Assembly: GCA_016787645.1 (NCBI GenBank)
Contig: JAEUUF010000002.1
Coordinates: forward strand, 372,001 to 436,000
Reading direction: 5' to 3'
DNA length: 64,000 nt
From: Cyclobacteriaceae bacterium
GTDB taxonomy: Bacteria > Bacteroidota > Bacteroidia > Cytophagales > Cyclobacteriaceae
Positions 44,142-52,428 of this stretch are shown here, piece after piece. The position numbers and the translations under genes are program-made. The notes under the pieces are model-generated. The model was given only the letters and a program-made list of their open reading frames with translations, was not told the origin of the DNA and did no database searches. Every line of letters starts with the position of its first letter. Within the stretch, counting starts at the first letter, position 1.

Positions 44142-44546
44142 CTAAAACATCACCGGCCTGAGAATGACATCCACCCGCCGGTTCATGACGCGGCCGAGCG
44201 AGGAGGCGTTGTCATACACCGGGTTCTCCAGGCCCCAGTCCTTGATGTGGATCAGTTTGTCGGGAATGTCATTTTGGGTCAGCAAGTGAAAAACCATTTC
44301 GCTGCGCATCTGGGAGAGCCACTCGTTATACCGGCGGCCCCCGATGGGGTCGGTATGGCTAATGAGCTGGATCTCATACTTGTCGAGCAGGTTGGGAATG
44401 GAATCGAGCCAATGCAGCAGGTCGGAGGCCTGGGCTTCATCAATGAAGTAGCTGCCGCCGTCGAAATAGATGCTCTTCCGAAGTTCGTCCTTCTGACCGT
44501 AAGCCAGGGTACCGGTAAGAACCAATATCGCCAACACACGCAACAT
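44142..44546 (-). CDS. small OmpA-like domain protein
   Basis: A 134-residue secreted protein (signal peptide 1-17, TLAYGQ). The mature part is a compact OmpA-C/peptidoglycan-associated domain: SIYFDGGSYFIDEAQASDLLHWLDSIPN, then the SHTDPIGGRRYNEWLSQMR strand-helix core that holds the conserved Asp and Arg of diaminopimelate binding, and NRRVDVILRP at the end. Short domain size suggests it binds the cell wall; no anchor is visible. Confidence 0.83.
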   Translation of the reverse strand: MLRVLAILVLTGTLAYGQKDELRKSIYFDGGSYFIDEAQASDLLHWLDSIPNLLDKYEIQLISHTDPIGGRRYNEWLSQMRSEMVFHLLTQNDIPDKLIHIKDWGLENPVYDNASSLGRVMNRRVDVILRPVMF

Positions 44547-44634
44547 TCAACTAAAGATACGAAGGGAGATATAAATGGTTATCCTTAGCTTTAAAGACAT
44601 TTTGTCCTTGAAGGAGAAATTAAAACGGCTGTTT

Positions 44635-45117
44635 ATGCACAGACTTCTTATACCCTTATTCCTGCTCTCACATGCCGTGCACGGGCAGGAGGACAAAAAA
44701 GTGATGGAACCCATCCACCAGGTGTTTGAGGCAATGAAGAGGAGCGACAGTGCGGCCTTACGCAGGGCTTTCCACCCGGCAGCAGTCCTGTTCACTGTGC
44801 TGCGCGATCAGAAGACCAACAGCCCTATGTTGCGGAAGGAACCACTCGCTGATTTTCTGAAGTCCATCGGAACCCCGCACAAGGATGTGTACAACGAACT
44901 TATCTGGAATGAAAAAGTCCTTATTGACGGTGACTTTGCCCAGGTGTGGGTCGACTATGCTTTTTTTCTGAATACGACATTCAACCACTGCGGTGTCGAT
45001 GCTTTCCAGTTGATCCGGAACACCGAGGGAAGATGGCTCATCTACAGCCTCTCCGACACCCGCCGCAAAACCGACTGCGTTGTGCCGCCGGAAGTTGAGG
45101 GGCGGTTGAAGAAGTAG
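44635..45117 (+). CDS. secreted nuclear-transport-factor-2-like protein (DUF4440/lumazine-binding type)
   Basis: A 160-residue protein with a signal peptide (1-18, HAVHGQ), then an NTF2-like domain: VMEPIHQVFEAMKRSDSAALRRAFH, FTVLRDQ, LADFLKSIG and the last strands YSLSDTRRK plus CVVPPEVE. A single cystine-like pair (Cys in NHCGV and CVVPP) may stabilise it. Function is unknown. The ATG at 44635 is selected because a shorter hydrophobic signal starts there; an upstream in-frame codon at 44575 adds only charged residues. Confidence 0.8.
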   Translation: MHRLLIPLFLLSHAVHGQEDKKVMEPIHQVFEAMKRSDSAALRRAFHPAAVLFTVLRDQKTNSPMLRKEPLADFLKSIGTPHKDVYNELIWNEKVLIDGDFAQVWVDYAFFLNTTFNHCGVDAFQLIRNTEGRWLIYSLSDTRRKTDCVVPPEVEGRLKK

Positions 45118-45488
45118 GGATAACTAAGCGGCGTGAATCAGGCTATTGGCTAAATGCTGAAGGCTAAAAGCCAAAAGCTAAAGCCCTCGACTGTTCTATT
45201 CAGCGAGCAGGTTCAATGATCTCGTAGTTTGGCAATACTTCTAATCATCTACTGACTGCCAACAGCTTTCAGCTATGAGCTTTTAGCCTATTACACTTAG
45301 CCACGAAGCACTCAAGACTAATCCATTGCAGCGCCGCTGCTCGGTGGATTCCTATTACCCCAACCGCCCGCTTCCGGACACCTTTTTTCAAGTGCGGACG
45401 CATTTTATGCAACCATTCCTGAATTTCACCGTCTAATCTCCAGTAATACCCCATGGCATCATTATTGGCATAATCCCAGCGCAAACTC
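45118..45488. repeat. repeat-rich intergenic region with inverted heptamer arrays and a hairpin
   Basis: 371 bases without a recognised gene. Left array 45141-45184: GGCTATT, GGCTAAA, TGCTGAA and similar units; right array 45257-45291: TGCCAAC, AGCTTTC, AGCTATG, AGCTTTT, AGCCTAT. GGCTAAAAGC (from 45162) and GCTTTTAGCC are exact reverse complements, so the two arrays can pair. At 45320-45350 a nested hairpin (AATCCA with TGGATT outside, GCAGCG with CGCTGC inside) follows. The rest, 45351-45488, holds no clear signal; a -7 box for the ABC gene was not found. Confidence 0.75.
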
Positions 45489-46166
45489 ATGATCAAGCTC
45501 AAAGACATTGATAAATACGTTGATTCCCGCTTCCAGCGCACGTTCATACTCAAAGGCATCGAACTCCAGGTCGACCAGGGTGAGTTCCTCACTATCATGG
45601 GACCCAGCGGATCGGGGAAATCTACCCTCATGAACATCGTCGGCATGCTCGATGAACCCTCTGCGGGGGAGTACTACTTCTTTGATGAGCCGGTGCACAA
45701 GATGAAGGAGAAGCAGAAAAGCGACATGCACAAGAACTATATCGGCTTCATCTTCCAGGCCTACCACCTCATCGATGAGCTCACCGTGTACGAAAACATT
45801 GAAACCCCGTTGCTCTACAAAGGAGTGGCTGCCAGCCAGCGCAAGAGCATGGTGGCGGAACTCCTTGATCGCTTCAATATGGTGGCGAAGAAAGATCTCT
45901 TCCCGGAGCAGTTGAGCGGCGGCCAGCAGCAACTGGTCGGCATCGCCCGCGCCATCGTGGGACAACCCAAATTGCTCCTCGCGGACGAGCCCACCGGGAA
46001 CCTTCACTCGGAGCAAGGAAAGCAGATCATGGACATCTTTGAAAAGCTTAACGATGAAGGAATCACCATCATACAGGTGACGCACTCGGAAGAGAATGCG
46101 CAGCGTGGAAAGCGGGTAGTGCGTATTGCGGATGGGGCAGTGGTGAAGGATGAGCGGGTCAGATAG
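45489..46166 (+). CDS. ABC transporter ATP-binding protein (LolD/MacB type)
   Basis: A 225-residue ATPase: Walker [10 protein letters not shown] at about 38-46, Q-loop in [20 protein letters not shown] signature [17 protein letters not shown] near 141 and Walker [12 protein letters not shown]. The signature reads LVGIAR where LolD/MacB has RVAIAR, so the protein belongs to a separate branch. It should drive an FtsX/MacB-like permease; none is next to it. A TolC-like outer-membrane channel follows 58 bases after, which suggests that the partner permease and adaptor are elsewhere. Confidence 0.9.
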   Translation: MIKLKDIDKYVDSRFQRTFILKGIELQVDQGEFLTIMGPSGSGKSTLMNIVGMLDEPSAGEYYFFDEPVHKMKEKQKSDMHKNYIGFIFQAYHLIDELTVYENIETPLLYKGVAASQRKSMVAELLDRFNMVAKKDLFPEQLSGGQQQLVGIARAIVGQPKLLLADEPTGNLHSEQGKQIMDIFEKLNDEGITIIQVTHSEENAQRGKRVVRIADGAVVKDERVR

Positions 46167-46224
46167 GAGTTGGAAGCAAGGAGTTAGAAGATAGAAGTTG
46201 GAATTTAATAAAGAGTAACGAGTG
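46167..46224 (+). repeat. degenerate heptamer array between ABC ATPase and TolC genes
   Basis: Units of about 7 bp: AGGAGTT, GGAAGCA, AGGAGTT, AGAAGAT, AGAAGTT, GGAATTT, followed after a short break by AAAGAGT, AACGAGT, GATGAGT. The last run has the unit NNNGAGT and continues through the start codons of the TolC gene, so the purine-rich units may also serve as a ribosome-binding region. Confidence 0.6.
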
Positions 46225-47625
46225 ATGAGTATGAGGAAAGTAATGATGGCAGCTGCACTGGTGGGTGTTGTCGCAACGGCAGCGGCGCAGAACAAGGTGC
46301 TGACCTTCGACGAGGCGGTGCGTATTGCCATGAGAAACAGTGTAACGCTCAACCAGCAGCGCAACAACCTTGAAGTAAACCAGATGCAGCGGACGGCAGC
46401 CTACGTGGCCATGGGCCCCAACGTGTCGCTCAACTCCACCGCTGTCCGCATCGATGGTAACTCGTTCAACCCCCAGTCCGGTACAGTAATCAATGGTATC
46501 CGTGATAACGTCACAGGTTCCATCAACGGCAACATCAACCTCTTCAGCGGGTTCCGCACCATCAATACCATCAAACAAAACAACAACCTGCTCGAAGCCC
46601 AGGCCTACAACGTGGGTCGCGTTACCCAGGATGTGATCAACACGGTGGCCGCGCAATACCTCACGGTTATGCTGGACGAGGAATTATTTCGCATCGCCAA
46701 GGAGAACTACGCCTCCCTTGCCAAGCAGTTGGAGCAAGTGAAGGAACAGGCGGCACTGGGTTCGCGGTCGCCCGTGGATGAATACAACCAGGATGCCCAA
46801 ACCAAGGCGGCCGAACTGCGCATGGTACAGGCGGAGATTCAACTGTACAACGACAAAGCCCTGCTGACGCAAACCTTGCTGATCGATCCATTCGAGCAAT
46901 TTGATGTGGAGCGACCCAATTGGGACGTCAACGCAATTGGCAATGAAACGCTTGACATGCATGAACTCGCCGAGAAGGCGAAGATTCACCGCGGTGATTA
47001 CCTCCGCGCCGTTCGCCAGGAATCGGCCCAGCGCTTCGGGATGGCAAGCGCCCGGGGAACAATGATGCCGTCGCTGTTTGCCTTTGGCACCTATGGATCG
47101 GCCTACAACTTCCAGCACAACGTACCCGATTCGATTGATGACGGCACTGGCAACATGATCCCCAACCCGGGCAAGCCCCGGCCGTTTGAAGAGCAGTTTC
47201 GCCAGAACAACGTCTACAAGCAGTATGGACTACAACTCACCATCCCGATCCTCAATGGCTTCCAGTCCAGGTCCACGTTCACTCAACAGAAGAAATTGTA
47301 TGAGAACGCACAACTCAACCGGAAGAACGTAGAATACCAGATTCAGAATGACGTGATCCGCACTGTGCGCAATTACGAAGGAGCGAAGAAGTCCTACCTC
47401 GTCACTGTTGATCAGCTCAAGTCGGCAGAAGTAGCCTTCCAGTTGGAGACGGAGCGTTATAACCTCGGTGTGACCAACTTCGTGGATTTTGTCAATGCCA
47501 ACCGTGCCTTTGTGCAGGCCCAGGCCGATAAGGCAAGGGCAGAATATAATCTCGTGTTCCAGAAGCTCCTCCTCGAGTACGCAGTGGGTACTTTGAAAGC
47601 CGAGGATCTGACGGGAGGGAACTAG
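46225..47625 (+). CDS. TolC family outer-membrane efflux channel
   Basis: A 466-residue outer-membrane factor: signal peptide to about 22 (VATAAAQ), then two TolC repeats of helices with LTFDEAVRIAMRNSVTLNQQRNN at the start of the first and VYKQYGLQLTIPILNGFQSRS at the start of the second, both usual OEP landmarks. It forms a trimeric duct for a tripartite efflux or secretion machine. Start codons GTG 46222, ATG 46225 and ATG 46231 are all possible. The stop TAG is followed 5 bases later by a heptamer array. Confidence 0.9.
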   Translation: MSMRKVMMAAALVGVVATAAAQNKVLTFDEAVRIAMRNSVTLNQQRNNLEVNQMQRTAAYVAMGPNVSLNSTAVRIDGNSFNPQSGTVINGIRDNVTGSINGNINLFSGFRTINTIKQNNNLLEAQAYNVGRVTQDVINTVAAQYLTVMLDEELFRIAKENYASLAKQLEQVKEQAALGSRSPVDEYNQDAQTKAAELRMVQAEIQLYNDKALLTQTLLIDPFEQFDVERPNWDVNAIGNETLDMHELAEKAKIHRGDYLRAVRQESAQRFGMASARGTMMPSLFAFGTYGSAYNFQHNVPDSIDDGTGNMIPNPGKPRPFEEQFRQNNVYKQYGLQLTIPILNGFQSRSTFTQQKKLYENAQLNRKNVEYQIQNDVIRTVRNYEGAKKSYLVTVDQLKSAEVAFQLETERYNLGVTNFVDFVNANRAFVQAQADKARAEYNLVFQKLLLEYAVGTLKAEDLTGGN

Positions 47626-47630
47626 GGAGG

Positions 47631-47700
47631 ACTGTGAACGGTGAACTGTGAACGGTGATCGGTAATCGGTCATCAGTAATCAGTGATCGGTGACCAGTGG
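47631..47700 (+). repeat. heptamer array, NCRGTGA family (10 units), after the TolC gene
   Basis: Ten units in perfect phase (ACTGTGA, ACGGTGA, TCGGTAA, TCAGTGA and similar), beginning 5 bases after the TolC stop and in the sense direction. The stop context TAGGGAGG resembles the TAGGGAGT that follows the methyltransferase gene at 61288. Confidence 0.9.
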
Positions 47701-47726
47701 CTCGGCCTGAGCAAAGGGGCCAAGAC

Positions 47727-47790
47727 CCCAGCGCCCCAGTTTCGAGTGCCCAGCACCCAGTTGCCCTGCGCCTGGTTTCCAGTGGCCAGC
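47727..47790 (+). repeat. degenerate heptamer array, AGTGCCC/AGCACCC family
   Basis: Units such as CAGCGCC, CCAGTTT, CGAGTGC, CCAGCAC and CCAGTTG run with period 7 between the GTGA array and the rpsA promoter. The same order (GTGA array, then CCC-rich array) is seen at 37403-37544. Confidence 0.7.
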
Positions 47791-47850
47791 ACGGCCTCCG
47801 GGGCCCAAGTTTCTGGCACGCTCGACCTACCTTCCAATTGCTAAAATTCC

Positions 47851-47858
47851 TATATTTG
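47851..47858 (+). promoter_or_regulatory. candidate -7 box of rpsA
   Basis: TATATTTG, an exact TAnnTTTG match, 109 bases upstream of the S1 start codon. The leader it implies holds a GC-rich hairpin (47922-47945) close to the start codon. Confidence 0.5.
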
Positions 47859-47921
47859 CGGCCCCCCAAACCGGTGGGCGGCCTTTGGTAGGTTCCAGGG
47901 GCTGATTAATCAACCAAATTT

Positions 47922-47945
47922 GCTTCCGGGGCGCCCGGCCGGAGC
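47922..47945 (+). promoter_or_regulatory. hairpin in the rpsA leader
   Basis: GCTTCCGG pairs with CCGGAGC (one bulge) around a GC-rich loop. It lies 22 bases before the S1 start codon. Other bacteria regulate rpsA translation through folded leaders bound by S1 itself, so this could be a regulatory element, but only the fold is seen here. Confidence 0.4.
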
Positions 47946-47967
47946 ATGTAACCAGGGCAGTTTTAGC

Positions 47968-50007
47968 ATGGCAAAGAAAGAAAAGGAAAAAGGCGCTGAA
48001 AAGGCAGAGGTGAAGAAGCCCCTGGCCGTAAAAGGCGCTGAAGCCGATGTGGATGTAAAGACCGCGGAGGTTGAACTCGAACAGGATGATCTCGCCGCCT
48101 TCAAGGCCGCCAAGCGCGCCGAAGAAGAGGAGGGACTCAACCGGGTGATCAAAGATGTCACCGCCCGCCAGAGTGCAGCCACCTCCGTCTCCACTGAAAG
48201 CTTCGACTGGGATGCATTCGAGCGCAAAGGATTTGGCGAAGGCTACTCCTCCACGGAACGCGAAAATCTCAACAAGCTGTATTCCGGCACCGTCGCTACG
48301 GTGGCGAACAGCGAAGTAGTGAAAGGCACGGTCGTGGGCATCAACAACCGCGACGTTATTCTCAATATCGGGTTCAAGTCAGACGGCCTCGTGCCGCTGG
48401 CGGAATTCAAGGATATGCCGAACCTCAAGATCGGCGACGAGGTGGATCTCTTCATTGAAGAGCGTGAAAACGCCATGGGCCAGCTCGTTCTCTCCCGCCG
48501 CAAAGCCAAACTGGTGAAAGGCTGGGAGTATGTACAGACCGCCCTGGACAAAGACCAGGTGATCGAAGGTTTTGTGAAGCGCCGTACCAAGGGCGGCTTG
48601 ATCGTCGACGTGTTCGGCATCGAGGCGTTCCTCCCGGGCTCACAGATCGACGTGAAGCCCATCCGCGACTTCGATATTTATGTCAACAAGAATATCGAGG
48701 TGAAGGTGGTGAAGATCAACTACACCAACGACAACGTGGTGGTATCGCACAAGGTGCTCATCGAGAAAGATCTCGAGCAGCAGAAGGCGGCCATCCTCAC
48801 CAACCTCGACAAGGGCCAGGTGCTCGAAGGGGTGATCAAGAACATGACCAACTTCGGCGTGTTCATCGACCTCGGTGGCGTCGACGGACTGCTCCACATC
48901 ACGGACATCTCGTGGGGCCGCGTAGCGCACCCGGAAGAAGTATTGAAACTCGATCAGACCGTGAAGGTCGTTGTATTGGATTTCGACCAGGACAAGAAGC
49001 GTATCAGCCTTGGCATGAAGCAACTGACACCGCACCCGTGGGAGTCACTGCCCGCCGAGATTGTCGTGGGCTCGAAAGTGAAGGGTCGCATCGTGAACGT
49101 AGCCGACTACGGCGCATTCCTCGAGCTGCAGCCCGGCGTGGAAGGACTCATCCACGTGAGCGAAATGAGCTGGTCGCAACACCTGCGGAATCCCCAGGAT
49201 TTCATCAAGGTGGGCGATGTAGTTGATGCGGTTGTATTGACCATCGACCGCGAAGAGCGGAAGATGTCGCTCGGCATCAAGCAACTCACCGAAGATCCAT
49301 GGACGCGCCCTGAAGTACTCACCAAGTACGCTGTGGGCACTACCCATAAAGGCATCGTACGCAACCTCACCAACTTCGGGTTGTTCCTGGAGATGGAAGA
49401 AGGCATCGACGGCCTCGTGCACGTATCCGACCTGAGCTGGACGAAGAAGGTGAAACATCCTTCCGAGTTCACGAAAGTAGGCGAGACCCTCGAAGTGAAA
49501 GTGCTCGAGCTGGATGCGGCCAACCGCCGCCTCGCGCTGAGCCACAAGCACCTGGAGCAAAACCCGTGGGATACGTTCGAGACGATCTTCACACCGGGTT
49601 CTGTGCACAAGGGTACCGTGGTGAACAAGAACGAAAAGGGAATGGTGGTCGAACTGCAGTATGGCATCGAAGGCTTCTGCACGATCAAGAACATCACGAA
49701 GCAGGACGGCGGCAAAACGGAGATCGGCGAGTCGCTCGATTTCAAAGTGCTGGAGTTCTCGAAGGAGGATCGCCGCATTTCCCTCAGCCATCGCGCGATG
49801 TGGTCAGCTGATGTAGCGGAAGAAAAGCCCGCACCCCAGGCTGGTGCTGCGAAGCGCAAGCCGGAGTCCAAAGGCAAGACCATCGCCAACATCAACCAGC
49901 AGAGCGAGAAATCGACGCTGGGCGACCTGGAGGCGTTGAGTGCCCTCAAGGAAAAGATGTCGGCAGCGAAGTCGGCCTCTTCTTCTGAAGAAGGAAAGTC
50001 AGAATAA
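47968..50007 (+). CDS. rpsA: 30S ribosomal protein S1
   Basis: A 679-residue protein with six S1 RNA-binding domains at about 115-180, 197-265, 284-352, 369-438, 456-525 and 543-608; the fourth to sixth follow the pattern VKGRIVNVADYGAFLEL / GIVRNLTNFGLFLEM, with DISWG-type ends. S1 brings mRNA to the 30S subunit. A Lys/Glu-rich N-terminal extension of 100 residues and a 70-residue C-terminal tail are longer than in E. coli but normal for Bacteroidota. A strong terminator follows. The ATG at 47968 is used; the frame extends upstream without homology. Confidence 0.95.
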   Translation: MAKKEKEKGAEKAEVKKPLAVKGAEADVDVKTAEVELEQDDLAAFKAAKRAEEEEGLNRVIKDVTARQSAATSVSTESFDWDAFERKGFGEGYSSTERENLNKLYSGTVATVANSEVVKGTVVGINNRDVILNIGFKSDGLVPLAEFKDMPNLKIGDEVDLFIEERENAMGQLVLSRRKAKLVKGWEYVQTALDKDQVIEGFVKRRTKGGLIVDVFGIEAFLPGSQIDVKPIRDFDIYVNKNIEVKVVKINYTNDNVVVSHKVLIEKDLEQQKAAILTNLDKGQVLEGVIKNMTNFGVFIDLGGVDGLLHITDISWGRVAHPEEVLKLDQTVKVVVLDFDQDKKRISLGMKQLTPHPWESLPAEIVVGSKVKGRIVNVADYGAFLELQPGVEGLIHVSEMSWSQHLRNPQDFIKVGDVVDAVVLTIDREERKMSLGIKQLTEDPWTRPEVLTKYAVGTTHKGIVRNLTNFGLFLEMEEGIDGLVHVSDLSWTKKVKHPSEFTKVGETLEVKVLELDAANRRLALSHKHLEQNPWDTFETIFTPGSVHKGTVVNKNEKGMVVELQYGIEGFCTIKNITKQDGGKTEIGESLDFKVLEFSKEDRRISLSHRAMWSADVAEEKPAPQAGAAKRKPESKGKTIANINQQSEKSTLGDLEALSALKEKMSAAKSASSSEEGKSE

Positions 50008-50028
50008 GGAAGTAATGGTTATACTGAG

Positions 50029-50059
50029 AAAGGTGCCTGGCAACGGGCACCTTTTTTTT
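50029..50059 (+). terminator. terminator of rpsA
   Basis: Stem AAAGGTGCC / GGCACCTTT with an 8-base loop, then eight T in a row. It is one of the strongest hairpins in the window and ends the rpsA transcript. Confidence 0.92.
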
Positions 50060-50548
50060 GTGGTGAGGGATTTAGTGGCTACTGGTGACTAGTTGTAGGG
50101 TTGAAGTATTTAGCGCCTTGCGGAGAGTGACGGTGACCACCGCAACGGCGCGGAGGCGCTGAGTTCGCAAAGGAGTGTAGCCATCGCCGAACCGTCAACC
50201 ACTTTCAACTTTTAGCCAACAGCCTTCTGCTAATTGTGGTGCTTGCTGCCAAGTAGCTAATTTCCCCCACGGCAGGCTTTTGGCCGTTGGCTATTGGCTT
50301 GGGTAAAGGTATTTGCTAGGATTGAAGCCAACCGCAAATTGCTAACAGCCAACCGCCTTTTGTGGGTACTCGCAGCTACGGAGCATGGTCTTCCCAAGGT
50401 AGGCTATTGGCTTTTGGCCGTTGGGTATTGGCGTTGATCAATTCTTCGGTCAGGACAATTTCCTTCAGCCTTTAGCCTGCAGCTTTAAGCTATAGAGTGG
50501 GTTCACTCCAGAGGACTTCCGTGCCCAGTACCCAGGTCCGAGTACCCA
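50060..50548. repeat. repeat cluster between rpsA and the ABC-F gene
   Basis: No gene is recognised in 489 bases. Contents: an octamer-type repeat with core GCGCCTTGCGGAGAG...GGTGACCACCGC (50112-50175); two copies of the heptamer composite, AGCC-type units, a core from TGTGG to GGCA or GGTA, and GGC-type units (50214-50302 and 50326-50436), with cores at 50235-50274 and 50361-50401; a half-copy of AGCC-type units (50465-50490); and an AGTACCC array at 50520-50554 that runs into the end of the ABC-F gene. Confidence 0.85.
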
Positions 50549-52195
50549 TTACCTCGCATTTATCGTCCGCTCGATCTCCTTGAGGTTCTCCATTTTCTTG
50601 TTGCGGAGGAAGCCGGCGATATCTTCGAAGTGTTCTTTCACGCGTTTGTTGCCGAACTCAAACACCTTCGTAGCCAGTCCATCCAGGAAATCGCGGTCGT
50701 GCGAAACGAGAATCAGCGTGCCGTCGAAGGCGCGCAAGGCATCTTTGAGAATGTCCTTTGATTTGATGTCGAGGTGGTTGGTCGGCTCATCCAGGATCAG
50801 CAGGTTGACCGGCTGCAGCAGTAGCTTGATCATGGCGAGGCGCGTCTTCTCACCGCCGCTCAGCATTTTCACCTTCTTGTCGATGGCATCCCCCCCGAAC
50901 ATGAAGGCGCCGAGGATGTCTTTGATTTTCGTGCGGATGTCGCCTTCGGCAATCTGGTCGATCGTTTCAAAGACGGTCAGTTCACCTTCGAGCAGCGACG
51001 CCTGGTTCTGGGCAAAGTACCCGATCAGCGAGCCATGGCCGAGGGCACACTTGCCTTCAAAGTCAATTTCGCGCATGATGGCCTTCACGAGGGTGCTTTT
51101 TCCCTCGCCGTTCTTTCCCACAAACGCGATCTTCTCACCCCGGGCGATCGTCAGGCTCACATCCTGGAGGACTACATGGTCGCCATACTTCTTCGTCAGG
51201 CCATCGATGATGACGGGGTAGTTGCCCGACCGTGGTGCAGGCGGAAACTTGATGTTCAGCGCGCTGGTGTCTACGTCGTCGACTTCGACAATTTCAATCT
51301 TCTCCAGCATCTTCACCCGCGATTGCACTTGCAGCGTCTTGGAGTAAGTGCCTTTGAAGCGTTCAATGAACTGCTGAATCTCGGCGATCTGCTTCGCCTG
51401 GTCGTCAAATTGCTTTTGTTGCTGCTCCCGCCGCTCCTTGCGCAACTGGAGGTAGTGGGAGTAGTTGGTTTTGTAGTCGTAGATGCGGCCCATGGTTACC
51501 TCAATGGTTCGGTTGGTGAGGTTGTCGACGAACGTTTTGTCGTGGCTGATCACGATCACTGCCTTGGCGTTGTTGGTGAGGAAATCCTCCAGCCACTGCA
51601 CCGACTCGATGTCGAGGTGGTTGGTAGGCTCGTCCAATAAGATCAGATCCGGTTTCTGCAGCAGGATTTTGGCCAGTTCGATGCGCATGCGCCAGCCCCC
51701 GCTGAATTCGCTGGTGGGGCGAGTGAAGTCCGAGCGCAAGAAGCCCAGGCCGAGGAGCGTCTTTTCAATTTCTGCGTCGAAGTTGGTTTCCTCGATGGAG
51801 TAGTATTTTTCACTCAGCTCGCTGACCTGCTCGATGATCTTCGCGTATTCGTCCGATTCGTAGTCGGTGCGTGTTTCCAGCTGGTGGTTCAGGGCTTCCA
51901 TCTGGGCCTTCATGCTGTTGATTTTCGCGAATGCCTTGGCGGCCTCTTCAAAGAGCGTGGAGTCATCTTTGGTCAGCAGGTGCTGGGGCAGGTAGGCGAC
52001 GACGGAGTCTTTAGGGGTGCTCACTTTGCCCCGGGTGGGCTTGTTGACGCCGGCGATCAGCTTGAGCAACGTGCTTTTCCCTGCGCCGTTTTTGCCCATG
52101 AGGGCGATGCGGTCATTCTCATTAATATTAAAGGTGATATTGCTGAAGAGGGGCGAACCGTTAAACTCTACCGTGACTGCATCTACCGAGATCAT
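50549..52195 (-). CDS. ABC-F family ATPase (ribosome-associated, EttA/Uup-like)
   Basis: A 548-residue soluble protein with two ABC cassettes and no membrane domain: first Walker A MGKNGAGKST near 36, signature SGGWRMRIELA near 165, a linker (about 250-310) of charged helices, second Walker A VGKNGEGKST near 360 and signature LSGGEKTRLAM near 460, each followed by LILDEPTNHLDI. ABC-F proteins work on the ribosome as translation factors or antibiotic-resistance factors. Tail length and linker cannot separate EttA-like from Uup-like types. Its stop lies in the AGTACCC array. Confidence 0.92.
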   Translation of the reverse strand: MISVDAVTVEFNGSPLFSNITFNINENDRIALMGKNGAGKSTLLKLIAGVNKPTRGKVSTPKDSVVAYLPQHLLTKDDSTLFEEAAKAFAKINSMKAQMEALNHQLETRTDYESDEYAKIIEQVSELSEKYYSIEETNFDAEIEKTLLGLGFLRSDFTRPTSEFSGGWRMRIELAKILLQKPDLILLDEPTNHLDIESVQWLEDFLTNNAKAVIVISHDKTFVDNLTNRTIEVTMGRIYDYKTNYSHYLQLRKERREQQQKQFDDQAKQIAEIQQFIERFKGTYSKTLQVQSRVKMLEKIEIVEVDDVDTSALNIKFPPAPRSGNYPVIIDGLTKKYGDHVVLQDVSLTIARGEKIAFVGKNGEGKSTLVKAIMREIDFEGKCALGHGSLIGYFAQNQASLLEGELTVFETIDQIAEGDIRTKIKDILGAFMFGGDAIDKKVKMLSGGEKTRLAMIKLLLQPVNLLILDEPTNHLDIKSKDILKDALRAFDGTLILVSHDRDFLDGLATKVFEFGNKRVKEHFEDIAGFLRNKKMENLKEIERTINAR

Positions 52196-52260
52196 AGGAC
52201 TTGAAATAAGGGCGCAAAGATATTGTTTCCGGGCAGATTAACACACTTGGCTGGTGGCTG

Positions 52261-52414
52261 GGCACTGGGAACTAGGTACTGGATGCTGGAAGCTGATGGT
52301 AGGGGTGAAGGGCGTCGTGCCTTGCGGCAGACGGCGGTGACCACAGCAAAAAGCAAAGGGCTTAAAGTTCCGAGTCCCGAGAGCCTAGTGCCTAGTACCT
52401 AGTACCCAGTGCCG
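52261..52414. repeat. composite repeat: inverted GGNACTN arrays around an octamer-type core
   Basis: Left arm 52261-52295: GGCACTG, GGAACTA, GGTACTG, GATGCTG, GAAGCTG. Right arm 52366-52414: AGTTCCG, AGTCCCG, AGAGCCT, AGTGCCT, AGTACCT, AGTACCC, AGTGCCG. The arms are reverse complements in family type. Between them lies TGCCTTGCGGCAGACGGCGG plus GTGACCACAGC, similar to the core at 50112 and 62162. Confidence 0.85.
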
Positions 52415-52428
52415 TGCTCAGATGACCC

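Noticed and set aside
45269-45453. Open frame on the minus strand upstream of the ABC ATPase gene (MGYYWRLDGEIQEWLHKM...)
   Set aside because: It has a protein-like stretch, but the end lies inside the heptamer array and the longer frame overlaps the ABC gene; I recognise no family. It is left as a possible decayed gene rather than a call.
49045-49949. Long open frames antisense to rpsA
   Set aside because: They mirror the codon bias of S1 (GC-rich third positions) and have no family motif, so they are shadows.
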